Below are positions 1-11,173 of a stretch of 64,000 nucleotides of DNA, piece by piece. The position numbers were made by a program, and so were the translations under genes. The stretch lies in NCBI GenBank assembly GCA_020725025.1, contig DYFV01000005.1:1-64000 (forward strand), read 5' to 3'. The notes under the pieces are model-generated. The model had not been told where the DNA came from, ran no database searches, and saw nothing but the letters and a program-made list of their open reading frames with translations. The number at the start of each line of letters is the position of its first letter. The first letter of the stretch is position 1. Origin of the DNA: Azoarcus sp. Lineage in GTDB: Bacteria > Pseudomonadota > Gammaproteobacteria > Burkholderiales > Rhodocyclaceae.

Positions 1-106
1 TCATACGCTGGGGCTCGCGGAGCGGGTACGCGCTGAAGACAACACGGATTCAGGAGGTAAATAAGCTATTACCTTCCGGATAGCGCTTGCCGCTGCCCGC
101 AGTCGC

Positions 107-3100
107 TCAAGCCTGCGCCGGGACGGTCTCGAGCAGGCGCTCGAACTCGTCGATCGCGACGGGCCGGCCGAACAGGAAACCCTGGAAGGCGGCACACGCG
201 TTATGACGCAGGAAGTCGAGCTGCTGCTCGGTCTCCACGCCCTCGGCGATCACGTTCACCCGGACATTGCCCGCGAGCTCGATGATGGTGCGCACGAGGA
301 GCGCGTCGTTGCAGTCCCGCGAACTGTTCTGTACGAAAGCCTGGTCGATCTTGATCTGATCGAGGGGCAGTCGCTTGAGCCAGGACAGCGTCGAATAACC
401 GGTGACGAACTCGTCCATCGAGAGCTGGACGCCGAGCTCGCGCAAGGCCTGCATCTTCTGGACGGCGCCGGCCGGATCGTCGAGCACCGCGTGTTCGATG
501 AGTTCGAGCCTCAGGCGCGCCGGCTCGAAGCGATGGGCTTGCAGCAGGACCGCGACCCGTTCCACGAAATCGGGCAGCACGAACTGCTTGCGACCGATGT
601 TGACCGCCAGGGTCAGCGCCTGCAGGCGCGGATGCCGGGCCCAGCTTTCGAGCTGGCGGCAGGCACTCTCCAGCACCCACTGACCGATCTCCAGGCTCAG
701 CGCCCCCTCCTCGGCCACAGGCAGGAATTCGCCCGGCAGGATCAGGCCGCGCTCGGGGTGGTGCCAGCGCAACAGCGCTTCCGCGCCCACCGGCCGTTGG
801 GCGTGATCGACCTGGAGCTGGTAGTGCAGCGCGAGCTGCCGGCAGGCGAGCGCCTGGTGCAGGTCGCGCTCCAGCGCGGCGCGCGCGGCGGCGCTCTCCT
901 GCATCGCGGGGTCGAAGAAACGCACCGCGTTGCGGCCGGACTCCTTGGCCTGGTACATCGCCATGTCGGCGTGCTTGAGGAGCACCTCGGGCGTCTCCGC
1001 GCTGCCCGCGAACAGCACGACGCCGACGCTGGGCGAGCTGTGATGCTCGTGCTCGCGCAGGCGATAGGGCCGCGCGAGCGCCGCGCGGATCTTCTCGGCC
1101 ACGAGCCCGACCTTGTGCGAGGCGTCGTCCCGATCGTGACTGACGGCCTCCAGCAGCACCACGAACTCGTCGCCTCCGAGGCGTGCCACCGTGTCCATCT
1201 CGCGCACGCAGGCCTTGAGCCGGCTGGCCACCTCCACGAGCATCAGGTCCCCGTAGTCGTGCCCGAGGCTGTCGTTGAGGGACTTGAAGCGGTCCAGATC
1301 GATGAAGAGCACCGCGCCATGGTCGCGATGCCGCGAGGACGCGGCCAGCACGGCGCGCAGGCGGTCGACGAACAGGCGCCGGTTCGGGAGCCGGGTGAGC
1401 GGGTCGTAGAAGGCGAGCGAACGGATCTCCTCCTCGGCCTGCTTGCGCACGGTGATGTCGCTGAAGATGCCGACGTAGTGGGTGGTCTCGCCCCCCTCGT
1501 TCCTCACCGCGGTGATCGTGAGCCACTTGGGGTAGAGCTTGCCGTCCTTGCGCCGGTCCACGACTTCGCCGACCCAAGACCCGACCTGCAGCAGTTGCCG
1601 CCACATTTCGGCGTAGAACACGGCGTCGTGGCGGCCGGAGCTCATGATGCGCGGATTCCTGCCGATCACCTCCTCCTCGGCGTAGCCGGTGATCTCGGTG
1701 AACGCACGGTTCACCCGCACGATGTTGCTGTCCGCATCGGTGATCACGATGGCGTCGCGCGTCTCGAAGGCGGCGGCCGCGATCCGCAGCGCCTGTTCGG
1801 CCCGCTTGCGCTCGGCGACCTCGTCGTGCAGCCGGGCGTTGGCCGCGCTGAGCTCCGCCGTACGCTCGCGTACCTGCCGCTCCAGGCCGGCGTTGATGCT
1901 CGAGATCTCCTGCTCGCGCTGCGCCAGCTCGGTGAGCATGCCGTGCAGGGCGCGGGTCAGGCTCCCGATCTCGGCAGCGCCACCGCTCGCCGGGAACACC
2001 GGCAGCTCGCGGCGGCCGGCGGCGATCCCCCTGGCCACCTCGGTGAGCTGCTCGAGGGGGGCGAAGGTGCGGCGCAGGACCACGAAGACGACGGCGCAGA
2101 CGAGCAGCAGCGCGGCGAACCCCTCCACGATCCGCTCCACGGGGATTCGCGCGGCGGCGGCCGCACCGAGGTCCTGCGGGAGGTGGTAGGCGAGCACGAG
2201 GTATCGGTAGGGGTCGTCGGCATCGAAATGGATGCGCAGGGCGGCCAGGTACTCGACCCCGGCCCCTGCGGCGAACGCCTGGAGGGGCAGGGCCCGCGGC
2301 GCATACGGGTCGTGCAGGGCGACAGTCGCGGGGAAGTCCTTCTGGATCCTGGTTCCGCCCACCGCTCCTGTCGTGCCGCCGGGATGGAACAGATAGCGCC
2401 CGACCTCGTCCGCCACGTAGGCCAGCACGCCCCGAGTCGGCACCACGGCCCCCGTCTCCAGCAGGTGCCGCACCCGGGCGCTGACCACGACCACGCCGAA
2501 CAGGCTGCCGTCGGGCGCGCGGATCGGAACCATGGCATGCATCACCGGCTGCTCCGCCCCTTCGGGCTCGACCGAGACGTTCTCGAATTCCGACAGGTAT
2601 ACCCGGCCCGCCGGACGCTCGGCGGCGGCCCGGAAATGGGGGCGCTCGCCCCACGCCTCCAGATCTCCGGGCGCGACGACCGCGATCTCGTCGCCCTGCC
2701 GCTCCACCCGTACCAGCTCGCGCCCGCCACGCGCCATGCCGACGTAGGCCGCCTGGTCGTAATCGGGATGCGAGGCGAGATAAGCGGAGAAGATCTGCTG
2801 GAGCCGCTCGTTCCAGCGCTCTCGGGTGTTGTTGCCGCCGCGAACGTCGAAGTCGTTGGCGAGCGCGGCACGCGCGATGCCCGACACGGGCGGCGTGTTC
2901 GCCAGGAAGAGCGTATCGCGGCGCAACTCGTCGATGGCCTGCGTCAGCCGGACCTCGTTGGCATGCAGGGTTTCCGCCAGATGCGCCTGGCGCTCGCGCA
3001 GGTACGCATCCCTCAGCCGGGCCTCCTCGAGGAACATCAGCACCAGGGCGCCGATGGCCACGAGCACGAGCGCGCTCAGCGTGATGCGTGTGGACAGGCG

Positions 3101-3118
3101 GACATCGCCCCGACTCAT
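107..3118 (-). CDS. Membrane sensor with HAMP, PAS, GGDEF and EAL domains
   Basis: A 1003-residue inner-membrane protein of c-di-GMP signalling. One membrane segment lies near residues 12-30, followed by a large periplasmic sensor region and a second segment near 326-346. A HAMP region, a short coiled coil, a PAS domain, GGDEF and EAL follow. The GGDEF motif is intact, with an RxxD inhibitory site (REMD) five residues before it. The EAL motif (GAEALLRW) and the late EGVET motif are intact. The loop-6 motif, normally DDFGTG, reads DEFVTG from residue 902, so phosphodiesterase activity may be altered. The gene lies downstream of the nif operon on the same strand, 160 bp after it, with no sign of co-regulation. 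The signal it senses cannot be told. Confidence 0.93.
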   Translation of the reverse strand: MSRGDVRLSTRITLSALVLVAIGALVLMFLEEARLRDAYLRERQAHLAETLHANEVRLTQAIDELRRDTLFLANTPPVSGIARAALANDFDVRGGNNTRERWNERLQQIFSAYLASHPDYDQAAYVGMARGGRELVRVERQGDEIAVVAPGDLEAWGERPHFRAAAERPAGRVYLSEFENVSVEPEGAEQPVMHAMVPIRAPDGSLFGVVVVSARVRHLLETGAVVPTRGVLAYVADEVGRYLFHPGGTTGAVGGTRIQKDFPATVALHDPYAPRALPLQAFAAGAGVEYLAALRIHFDADDPYRYLVLAYHLPQDLGAAAAARIPVERIVEGFAALLLVCAVVFVVLRRTFAPLEQLTEVARGIAAGRRELPVFPASGGAAEIGSLTRALHGMLTELAQREQEISSINAGLERQVRERTAELSAANARLHDEVAERKRAEQALRIAAAAFETRDAIVITDADSNIVRVNRAFTEITGYAEEEVIGRNPRIMSSGRHDAVFYAEMWRQLLQVGSWVGEVVDRRKDGKLYPKWLTITAVRNEGGETTHYVGIFSDITVRKQAEEEIRSLAFYDPLTRLPNRRLFVDRLRAVLAASSRHRDHGAVLFIDLDRFKSLNDSLGHDYGDLMLVEVASRLKACVREMDTVARLGGDEFVVLLEAVSHDRDDASHKVGLVAEKIRAALARPYRLREHEHHSSPSVGVVLFAGSAETPEVLLKHADMAMYQAKESGRNAVRFFDPAMQESAAARAALERDLHQALACRQLALHYQLQVDHAQRPVGAEALLRWHHPERGLILPGEFLPVAEEGALSLEIGQWVLESACRQLESWARHPRLQALTLAVNIGRKQFVLPDFVERVAVLLQAHRFEPARLRLELIEHAVLDDPAGAVQKMQALRELGVQLSMDEFVTGYSTLSWLKRLPLDQIKIDQAFVQNSSRDCNDALLVRTIIELAGNVRVNVIAEGVETEQQLDFLRHNACAAFQGFLFGRPVAIDEFERLLETVPAQA

Positions 3119-3278
3119 GCCTTTCCTTTCATCTTTTTCGCATGATCACGGGACAGCAGCGTACACAATTCCGCCCGGGAGTGCGGCGTGCCGTGACGGC
3201 GAGCGTGACGGATTGCCGCCCATTCCGTTCGAATGGCGGGGACCGGCACGCGCCCGGCGCCCGCGGCGGCACGCCGGG

Positions 3279-3554
3279 TCAATCCGCGTCGGGTGCGCTC
3301 CAGGCGACGACCAGGCCGATCGCCGCGCAGGCATCGGTGGTGAGCGCGAGGCAGTGCTCGCCGCCACCGATGAGATAGAGGTTGAAGCCCTCGCCTTCGA
3401 AGGCGGGCGCCAGCCGCGCCGGCACGTCGTCGTCCGAGCACAGGGTGAAACGCAGCGCGGGCCAGCGCCGGCGCAGCTCGGCTTCCAGGGCCGGACCGTC
3501 TCCGCCGCCGCGCACGGCCGCGGCGACTTCGGCGAGCAGCGTCGCGCCGATCAT
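3279..3554 (-). CDS. Small nif-associated protein, last gene of nifHDK operon (possibly DUF6129)
   Basis: A 91-residue protein whose start overlaps the nifY stop by 4 bases (ATGA), which implies translational coupling. It has no membrane segment and few cysteines. From its position behind nifY I think it belongs to the small nif-linked family DUF6129, but that is recalled and not checked. A role in nitrogenase maturation is a guess from context. It is the last gene of the operon; the next gene downstream is unrelated. Confidence 0.75.
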   Translation of the reverse strand: MIGATLLAEVAAAVRGGGDGPALEAELRRRWPALRFTLCSDDDVPARLAPAFEGEGFNLYLIGGGEHCLALTTDACAAIGLVVAWSAPDAD

Positions 3555-4270
3555 GCCTCCTCCTCGTCGGGCACGAACTGCGCGAGGGTCGCCGCCTCCC
3601 GGCCCAGCACCTTGGCGAGCCAGGGCGGCGGGCGGCGCAGGGTGCCCTGCAGCCGGGCGAGCGCCTCGCGCGCCGCGCCGCCCGCGGGGAGCTTCACCGG
3701 GTGCACGCCCGCGCGCACCACCTTGGCGGCGGCGGGGCCGCCGATGGACTGCACGTAGGCGAGCTGACAGTCGGCGATCAGCGCCGCGCGCGCGGCGTTG
3801 CGATCCTCGGCCTCGTCGGCGGCGAGGGTCGAGCGCACCTCGGCGAGCCAGATGCCCGATTCGGAGACGCGGTACACCAGGAAGCGCGTGCAGGAGCCGA
3901 AATGGCCGTCCAGCTGCTCGCCGGTGTTCGAGGCGACCGCCACGGTGAGCATGCCCTCGGGCGGCGGGCAGTCGGCGGCGGGCGTGGGCGCATCCTCTGC
4001 GAGCCCCTCTCCCCACAGGAAACGCACCGCGCTCTTCAGGGCGGCGCCATCGACGCCGGGATCGACGATCTCGTCGCCCTGCAGCAGGGTCTTGAGGTCG
4101 GCCACGGTCATGCGGGCGAGTTTCTGGTCGGTGACGGGGAGCCCCAGGCGGTCGCCCAGGGCGCGGACGAAGGCGGCCACCTCGACGCCGGGCAGGGCCC
4201 GGGCGGCCATGGCGATGCGCAGGGCGGCCTCGCGGGAGACGGGGCTGCCGTGGGGTGCGGGTGCGTTCAT
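3551..4270 (-). CDS. nifY: NifY/NafY-type dinitrogenase-associated FeMo-co binding protein
   Basis: A 239-residue two-domain protein. Residues about 15-95 form a helical N-terminal domain like that of NafY, which binds apo-NifDK. Residues about 107-215 form the NifX/NifB-type cofactor domain, with the DGHFGSC motif around His123 that binds FeMo-co or its precursor. The family stabilises apo-dinitrogenase and helps insert FeMo-co. The start at 4270 is chosen because AGGAGAG lies just upstream; the open frame continues further 5' without family likeness. Length and position (after nifT and a ferredoxin) fit NifY/NafY of Azotobacter-type clusters. The choice between the names nifY and nafY is arbitrary. 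Confidence 0.88.
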   Translation of the reverse strand: MNAPAPHGSPVSREAALRIAMAARALPGVEVAAFVRALGDRLGLPVTDQKLARMTVADLKTLLQGDEIVDPGVDGAALKSAVRFLWGEGLAEDAPTPAADCPPPEGMLTVAVASNTGEQLDGHFGSCTRFLVYRVSESGIWLAEVRSTLAADEAEDRNAARAALIADCQLAYVQSIGGPAAAKVVRAGVHPVKLPAGGAAREALARLQGTLRRPPPWLAKVLGREAATLAQFVPDEEEA

Positions 4271-4332
4271 GTCGGGTCTCTCCTGTCGGGGCACGGCGCA
4301 CATCGGGGCGCGTCGCGCGCGCCCCGACGATC

Positions 4333-4533
4333 TCAGGCGATGTAGACGATGGTGCTGTCGGTACCCGGGCACACCGAGACGCATTGGGGCTCGTCGAATT
4401 CGCCTTCGCACTCGGTACAGGTGTCCGGGTTGATCTTGAAGATGCCGCCCTTGTCGGTGATCGACTTGGTCGGGCACACCGGCTTGCAGTCGCCACAGGA
4501 GGTGCATTCGGCTTGCAGGATCTTGAGTGCCAT
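4333..4533 (-). CDS. fdxN: 2[4Fe-4S] ferredoxin of the nif operon
   Basis: A 66-residue ferredoxin with two cluster-binding motifs: Cys10-x2-Cys13-x2-Cys16-x3-Cys20, and a second with Cys39-x2-Cys42-x8-Cys51-x3-Cys55. The long insert in the second motif is the Alvin-type pattern of low-potential ferredoxins. It sits between nifT and nifY in the nifHDK operon. It is therefore a good candidate electron donor to NifH or to cofactor assembly, perhaps reduced by the Rnf complex encoded at 35-41 kb. The symbol follows the usual naming of nif-linked ferredoxins; direct function is inferred. Confidence 0.9.
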   Translation of the reverse strand: MALKILQAECTSCGDCKPVCPTKSITDKGGIFKINPDTCTECEGEFDEPQCVSVCPGTDSTIVYIA

Positions 4534-4552
4534 GATGGATTCCTCGTTCAGC

Positions 4553-4777
4553 TCATTCGGGGGCGTCCACGCGCCTGGCGCGCAGCGAAATCGGCAGGCG
4601 CGGCGGTGCGGCGAGCGGGTCGACGTAGTAGGTGCCGCCGTTGGCGAGCTTGAGCTCCCCGCCCCACTTGTCGGCCTGGTCGAACTCGATGGAGACGATG
4701 CTGTCCTCCAGGTCGCGCTTGGGCAGGTAGAAGGACAGCCCGCCCTCGGCGGTCTTGCGGATCATGATGTTGGCCAC
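4553..4777 (-). CDS. nifT: NifT/FixU family protein
   Basis: A 74-residue protein that starts MANIMIRK and carries the conserved YLPKRDLE and GGTYYVDP segments of the NifT/FixU family. NifT is conserved behind nifK in many diazotrophs; its biochemical role is unknown and mutants often have little phenotype. It lies 133 bp after nifK, and that gap is filled by a large inverted repeat that may lower expression of nifT and the genes behind it. RBS: AAAGGAG about 6 bases before the ATG. Confidence 0.92.
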   Translation of the reverse strand: MANIMIRKTAEGGLSFYLPKRDLEDSIVSIEFDQADKWGGELKLANGGTYYVDPLAAPPRLPISLRARRVDAPE

Positions 4778-4820
4778 GACTGGCTCCTTTGGTGATCGGC
4801 CGTGAGGGGCGGGACGGCGG

Positions 4821-4893
4821 CCCCGGATTCCGCCTTCGCCTCCATCCGGGCTACGGGTGTGTAGCCCGGATGGAGCGCAGCGGAATCCGGGAG
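4821..4893. repeat. REP-like inverted repeat pair between nifK and nifT
   Basis: Two copies of a REP-like element lie head to head. The left arm (4821-4853) reads CCCGGATTCC...ATCCGGGCTAC; the right arm (4860-4893) reads GTAGCCCGGATGG...AATCCGGG. They are near-complementary over about 30 bases with a loop of about 6 bases, so the transcript can fold into one long hairpin or two smaller ones. Related copies lie at 51659-51691 and 61561-61597. The likely effect is mRNA stabilisation of nifHDK or attenuation before nifT. Confidence 0.9.
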
Positions 4894-4910
4894 CGGCCCT
4901 CCCCGACCGA

Positions 4911-6479
4911 TCAACGAACCAGGTCGTAATTGAAGTCCGTCGTCCCCATGCCGCGGGTCTCGTCGTCGAGCCGCTCCAGCACGGCGTTGACCAGGGTGGT
5001 GAGGATGTACATCGCGCCCTCGTAGCCCAGGGTGGTCATGCGGTGCAGGTGGTGACGATCGAAGATCGGGAAGCCGAGGCGGATCAGCGGCACTTCGAAC
5101 TGCGGGCCCTTGTGCGCCGTGTCGCGCTGGATGTACTTGCCGTAGGAGTTGCCGATCAGGAAGTCCGGCTTCTCGGTGAAGCACAGGCTGCGCAGGTGCC
5201 ACAGGTCGGCGCCGACATAAACCTTGCAGTTCGCGCCGTACGGGCTCGCCGCCAGCATCTTCTCCACGGCCTTGCCCCAGCGCTTGTTGGCGTTGTTGCA
5301 GACGATGTGGATCGGCTCGGCACCGAGCTCCAGGAGGAAGGCGACCATGCCCATGACGAAGTCCGGATCGCCGTAGAGCGCGAACTTCTTGCCGTGCAGC
5401 CAGGTATGGCTGTCCTGCATCATGTCCATCAGGCGACCGCGCTCGAGCTCGAGGGAGGCCGGGATCTCCTTTCCGGTGATCTCGGACACCTTCATCAGGA
5501 ACTCGTCGGTCGCGGCCAGCCCCATCGGGATGCCGAGCTTGGGAATCTCGTGGTTCCAGGTGTTCTCGATGAACTTCCTCGTCTTCTCGAGCTGCCACGG
5601 CTGCAGCAGGATGGTGTTGTAGGCGTTCGGCGCGTCCTTGACCTCGTCCATCGTCGTGCCGCCGGCGTACATGCGGAAGGTGCCGTCGGAGGGAGTGTCG
5701 AGGACTTCGGTCGGGTCGGACAGCATCGTCGCATCGACGCCCATCTCGGCCATCATGCGCTTGATGACGCGGTAATTGCCGAGGTAGGTCTCGAAGCCCG
5801 GCACGAAGTTGAGCTTGCCGTTCCGGCCCGGGGCCTTGCCTTCCATCGTGTTCAGCGTGAAGTAGCGCGCGATGCCCTCGAACATGTTGTCCCAGCCGGT
5901 GGTATGGCTGCCGACGAAGGACGGGGTGTGCGCGAACGGGACGGGGTATTCCTGCGGAATGTGCCCTTCCTTCTTCGAGTTGTTGATGAAGGCGTTGAGG
6001 TCGTCACCGATGACTTCCGCCATGCAGGTGGTGGACACGGCGATCATGTCGGGCTTGTAGAGCGCCTTGGCGTTCTCGAGGCCGTCGAACATGTTCTTCT
6101 GGCCGCCGAACACCGCCGCGTCTTCCGTCATCGAGTCGGATACGCAGGACACCGGCTCCTTGAAGTGACGATTGAAGTAGGTGCGGAAGTAGGCGACGCA
6201 GCCCTGCGAACCATGCACGTAGGGCAGCGTGTTCTTGAAGCCGAGCGAGCACAGCACCGCGCCGAGGGGCTGGCAGGCCTTGGCGGGGTTGACCGTCAGG
6301 GCTTCACGCTTGAAGTTGAGCTCCTGGTACTCCTTCGTGGTGGTCCACTGGAACACTTCCTCGATCTTGTCGGTCGGGTGGCGCTCTTCGTACAGGTCCT
6401 GCTTGTTCTTCAGGTTGGCCTTGTAATCGTCGTCCCGGAACAGCGGGTAGCATGGCTTGATATCGTCAACGATCTGCAT
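4911..6479 (-). CDS. nifK: Nitrogenase MoFe protein beta subunit
   Basis: Beta chain of dinitrogenase, 522 residues, the normal length of the short-type NifK. P-cluster ligands are visible: Cys69 (ACQPLG), Cys94 (QGCVAYF), Cys152 (TTCMAEVIGDD) and Ser187. With NifD it forms the alpha2beta2 tetramer that reduces N2 at FeMo-co. The start at 6479 (MQIVDDIK) fits the family N-terminus and has GAGGAG upstream; the open frame runs further 5' but is not conserved. It lies 122 bp behind nifD in the NifA-controlled operon. Confidence 0.99.
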   Translation of the reverse strand: MQIVDDIKPCYPLFRDDDYKANLKNKQDLYEERHPTDKIEEVFQWTTTKEYQELNFKREALTVNPAKACQPLGAVLCSLGFKNTLPYVHGSQGCVAYFRTYFNRHFKEPVSCVSDSMTEDAAVFGGQKNMFDGLENAKALYKPDMIAVSTTCMAEVIGDDLNAFINNSKKEGHIPQEYPVPFAHTPSFVGSHTTGWDNMFEGIARYFTLNTMEGKAPGRNGKLNFVPGFETYLGNYRVIKRMMAEMGVDATMLSDPTEVLDTPSDGTFRMYAGGTTMDEVKDAPNAYNTILLQPWQLEKTRKFIENTWNHEIPKLGIPMGLAATDEFLMKVSEITGKEIPASLELERGRLMDMMQDSHTWLHGKKFALYGDPDFVMGMVAFLLELGAEPIHIVCNNANKRWGKAVEKMLAASPYGANCKVYVGADLWHLRSLCFTEKPDFLIGNSYGKYIQRDTAHKGPQFEVPLIRLGFPIFDRHHLHRMTTLGYEGAMYILTTLVNAVLERLDDETRGMGTTDFNYDLVR

Positions 6480-6601
6480 TTCTGGCTCCTCGCCCGCGCC
6501 GCCAATCTGCGGACGTCGGGCAAAAGGTTTGGGGTTATCGCTCGGGGTGGGCGCGGGACCGGACCGCACGGTCCGGTTGTCCCGCGTCCCGCGCGGACCG
6601 C

Positions 6602-8077
6602 TTACGCAGCCGCCTTCACTTCGCCGTCCTCGGCCGCCTTCTTCCACGGCGGGGTCTGCTTGCCCCAGCACGGGTTGTTCAGCGTCATGTCCATGTCACG
6701 GGCGAAGATCGCGAAACCGTCGTAACCGTGGTACGGACCCGAGTAGTCCCAGCTGTGCATCTGACGGAAGGGGATGCCCATCTTCTGATAGATGTACTTT
6801 TCCTTGATGCCGGAACCGACGAGGTCGGGCTTGATGCGCTTGACGAACTCTTCCAGCTCGAAGCCGGTGACGTCGTCGTACAGCAGCGTGGCGTTGCCCA
6901 TTTCCTTGATCGTGCGATCGTAGTCGTCGCCGTGGGCGAATTCGTAGCCCGTGCCGACCACTTCCATGCCGAGGTCTTCGTACGCGCCGATGACGTGGCG
7001 CGGACGCAGGCCGCCGACGTACAGCATGACCCGCTTGCCCTGCAGGCGCGGCTTGTACTTGGCGATGACGGCTTCCATCATCGGCTTGTACTTGGCGATC
7101 ACGCGCTCGGCGCCTTCCTTGATCTTGTCGTCGAAGAAGCCGGCGATGCGGCGCAGCGACTCCTCGATCTTGGTCGGGCCGAAGAAGTTGTACTCCATCC
7201 AGGGAATGCCGTACTTCTCTTCCATGTGCCGGCTGATGTAGTTCATCGAGCGGTAGCAGTGGAGGAGGTTGAGCTTCGCCTTGGGGGTGTTTTCCATCTC
7301 GGCGATGGTGCCGTCGCCGGACCACTGGGCGATCACACGCAGGCCCATCTCCTCGAGGAAGATGCGGGAGGCCCAGGCATCGCCACCGATGTTGTAGTCG
7401 CCGATGATGGTGACGTCGTACGGAGTCGACTCGAATTCCTTGGCGTCGCGGTTCGACAGGACCCAGTCACGGATCGCGTCGTTGGCGATGTGGTGACCGA
7501 GCGACTGCGACACGCCGCGGAAACCTTCGCAACGCACCGGCACGACGACCTTGTTGAGCTCCTTCGCAGCCTTCTTGGAGACGGCTTCGATGTCGTCGCC
7601 GATGAGGCCGATCGGGCACTCGGACTGCACCGAGATGCCCTTGTGCAGCGGAAACAGCTGCTCGATCTCGGTCATGATCTTGGCGAGCTTCTTGTCGCCG
7701 CCGAAGACGATGTCCTTCTCCTGGAAGTCGGAGGTGAAGTTCATCTCGGCGAAGGTGTTCACGCCGGTGGTGCCGACGTAGTAGTTGCGGCGACCGGCGC
7801 GGGAGTACTGACCGCAGCCGACCGGGCCGTGCGAGATATGGATCATGTCCTTGACCGGACCCCACACCACGCCGCGCGAACCGGCATAGGCACAGCCACG
7901 GATCGTCATCACGCCCGGCAGCGACTTGCGGTTGGAGGTGATGCACTTCTTCGACTGCTCGACCGACTGGTCATTGACCGCCAGGTGCTTGGCGCGGTCC
8001 TTCTTCGCCTTGTCGGGATAGACCTCGAGCACCTCCTGGATGAGGGCTTCGGTTTCTTCACGGGTGAGCTGAGACAT
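6602..8077 (-). CDS. nifD: Nitrogenase MoFe protein alpha chain
   Basis: Alpha chain of dinitrogenase, 491 residues. All key residues are present: P-cluster Cys62, Cys88 and Cys154; FeMo-co ligands Cys274 (LLHCYRS) and His441 (MHSWDYSGP); and the substrate-pocket pair Gln191/His195 in GVSQSLGHH. This is a Mo-type enzyme and not a Vnf or Anf paralog. The start at 8077 (MSQLTREE) matches family N-termini, and GGAGAAG lies upstream. It is 117 bp after nifH and 122 bp before nifK, in one operon. Confidence 0.99.
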   Translation of the reverse strand: MSQLTREETEALIQEVLEVYPDKAKKDRAKHLAVNDQSVEQSKKCITSNRKSLPGVMTIRGCAYAGSRGVVWGPVKDMIHISHGPVGCGQYSRAGRRNYYVGTTGVNTFAEMNFTSDFQEKDIVFGGDKKLAKIMTEIEQLFPLHKGISVQSECPIGLIGDDIEAVSKKAAKELNKVVVPVRCEGFRGVSQSLGHHIANDAIRDWVLSNRDAKEFESTPYDVTIIGDYNIGGDAWASRIFLEEMGLRVIAQWSGDGTIAEMENTPKAKLNLLHCYRSMNYISRHMEEKYGIPWMEYNFFGPTKIEESLRRIAGFFDDKIKEGAERVIAKYKPMMEAVIAKYKPRLQGKRVMLYVGGLRPRHVIGAYEDLGMEVVGTGYEFAHGDDYDRTIKEMGNATLLYDDVTGFELEEFVKRIKPDLVGSGIKEKYIYQKMGIPFRQMHSWDYSGPYHGYDGFAIFARDMDMTLNNPCWGKQTPPWKKAAEDGEVKAAA

Positions 8078-8194
8078 CTGCTTCTCCTGTCCACGCCGGC
8101 ACCAATCCGTGCACGGCATGCGTAGGTTTGCGCGACACCCGGGACACGCCGGCCCCGGGAATCAATGCGCGGGCGCGCGGCCCGCGTGCTGCGA

Positions 8195-10117
<1,923 letters not shown>

Positions 10118-10169
10118 GCCGCCCCCTGCATGGAGACGGCCTGGACGACTCGACGCTCGGCACCGTGAG

Positions 10170-10185
10170 TGTCGCAAAGTCGACA
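10170..10185. promoter_or_regulatory. NifA upstream activator site (SIR2/hemerythrin operon)
   Basis: TGT-CGCAAAGTCG-ACA, an exact TGT-N10-ACA match, 53 bp after the draT stop. Its centre is 92 bp from the GG of the sigma54 promoter at 10268-10282. Confidence 0.87.
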
Positions 10186-10267
10186 AGCGCCTTCCCTGCC
10201 GTCGACATCATGCATGCGGTCGCGGGCAGCTTCCGCGTGCGTCAAGGGATCGGCGGGCATCTTCCGA

Positions 10268-10282
10268 TGGCACCGTTCTTGC
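10268..10282 (+). promoter_or_regulatory. Sigma54 -24/-12 promoter of the SIR2-like gene
   Basis: TGGCACCGTTCTTGC on the plus strand, with correct GG-N10-GC spacing, 43 bases before the start codon at 10325. Together with the NifA site at 10170-10185 it predicts induction with nitrogenase. Confidence 0.9.
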
Positions 10283-10324
10283 GCCTGTCCCGTCGAGTTT
10301 CCCCGACACCCGACAGGAAGACCC

Positions 10325-11173
10325 ATGAACCCGATCTTCGACGAGATTCGCGCCGGGCTGACCGCCGGCGAGGTGGTGCCCTTCATCGGCCCCGACGCCC
10401 TGGTGGACGTCGTGCACGCCACGACCGGCCGCAAGATGCCCGCCACCAGCGAGGAGCTGATCCTCGCGCTCAACAACGGCCAGCCGATGGCCCCGCGCCT
10501 GATGTACGAATTCCCGCGCGCGGCGATGAACGTGGAGCTCAAGCGCGGCCGCAGCGCGGTGAACCGCTTCCTGGAGCAGACCTACGCCGACCGGCAGTGG
10601 TCGGAGGCCGGCGTGCACGCCTGGCTCGCCGGGCAAAGGCTTCCCTACATCGTGGATCTCAACCGCGACACCGGGCTGCAGCGGCGCTACGCCACCCGGC
10701 CGCACACCCTTGTAGTCGGCGTGGCCCGCATCGCCGGCACCGCCTACCGCTTCAAACTCTATCGCCACGACGGCACCGGCTACTCGGCGGCGGTGGACGA
10801 GTCGGAGATCGATCCCTCCGCGCCGGTGCTCTTCAAACCCTGCGGCAGCCCCTGGCCGGAGCCCAACTGGATCGCCTCGGACGCGGACTATGTGGACTAC
10901 ATCACCGAGCTCATGGGCGGCTTCGCCATACCCGCCTTCCTCAAGGCGCGCCGCCAGGGCCTGCGCTATCTGGTGGCCGGGCTGCGCCTGAACCGGGATA
11001 CGCAGCGCATGATGCTCTCCGACATCGTCTACGGCGCCGCCCAGCCCGCGGGCTGGGCACTCATCCCCGGCGCGAGCGACAAGGAGAAGCGCTTCTGCGC
11101 GCGGCTGGGGCTCGAGGTGCTCGACGCCGACCTGAGCGAGCTCGCCGGCCTGGCGAAAGCAGTGGCCGCATGA
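10325..11173 (+). CDS. SIR2-like domain protein under predicted NifA control
   Basis: A 282-residue soluble protein. The N-terminal part (about 1-200) resembles a degenerate SIR2-like Rossmann domain: GEVVPFIGPDAL near 13-24 in place of the usual FxGAG loop, then IVDLNRDTGLQ where relatives have a TTNYD segment. NAD binding or cleavage is possible but not shown; glycines of the usual motif are changed. The start at 10325 has AGGAAG upstream and fits the sigma54 promoter. The stop overlaps the hemerythrin start (ATGA). The position behind draT suggests a role tied to nitrogenase regulation, oxygen or NAD state. Confidence 0.75.
   Translation: MNPIFDEIRAGLTAGEVVPFIGPDALVDVVHATTGRKMPATSEELILALNNGQPMAPRLMYEFPRAAMNVELKRGRSAVNRFLEQTYADRQWSEAGVHAWLAGQRLPYIVDLNRDTGLQRRYATRPHTLVVGVARIAGTAYRFKLYRHDGTGYSAAVDESEIDPSAPVLFKPCGSPWPEPNWIASDADYVDYITELMGGFAIPAFLKARRQGLRYLVAGLRLNRDTQRMMLSDIVYGAAQPAGWALIPGASDKEKRFCARLGLEVLDADLSELAGLAKAVAA

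Noticed and set aside
1-195. 64-codon minus-strand frame at the left edge
   Set aside because: It overlaps the end of the GGDEF-EAL gene in another frame and is Ser/Arg-rich with no conserved motif.
203-3145. Long 980-codon open frame on the plus strand opposite the GGDEF-EAL gene
   Set aside because: It is antisense to a clearly conserved coding region. High GC opens such frames, and the translation shows no recognisable domain.
4857-6725. 622-codon plus-strand open frame opposite nifK
   Set aside because: nifK with all its cluster ligands is on the other strand. The opposite frame is a composition artefact.
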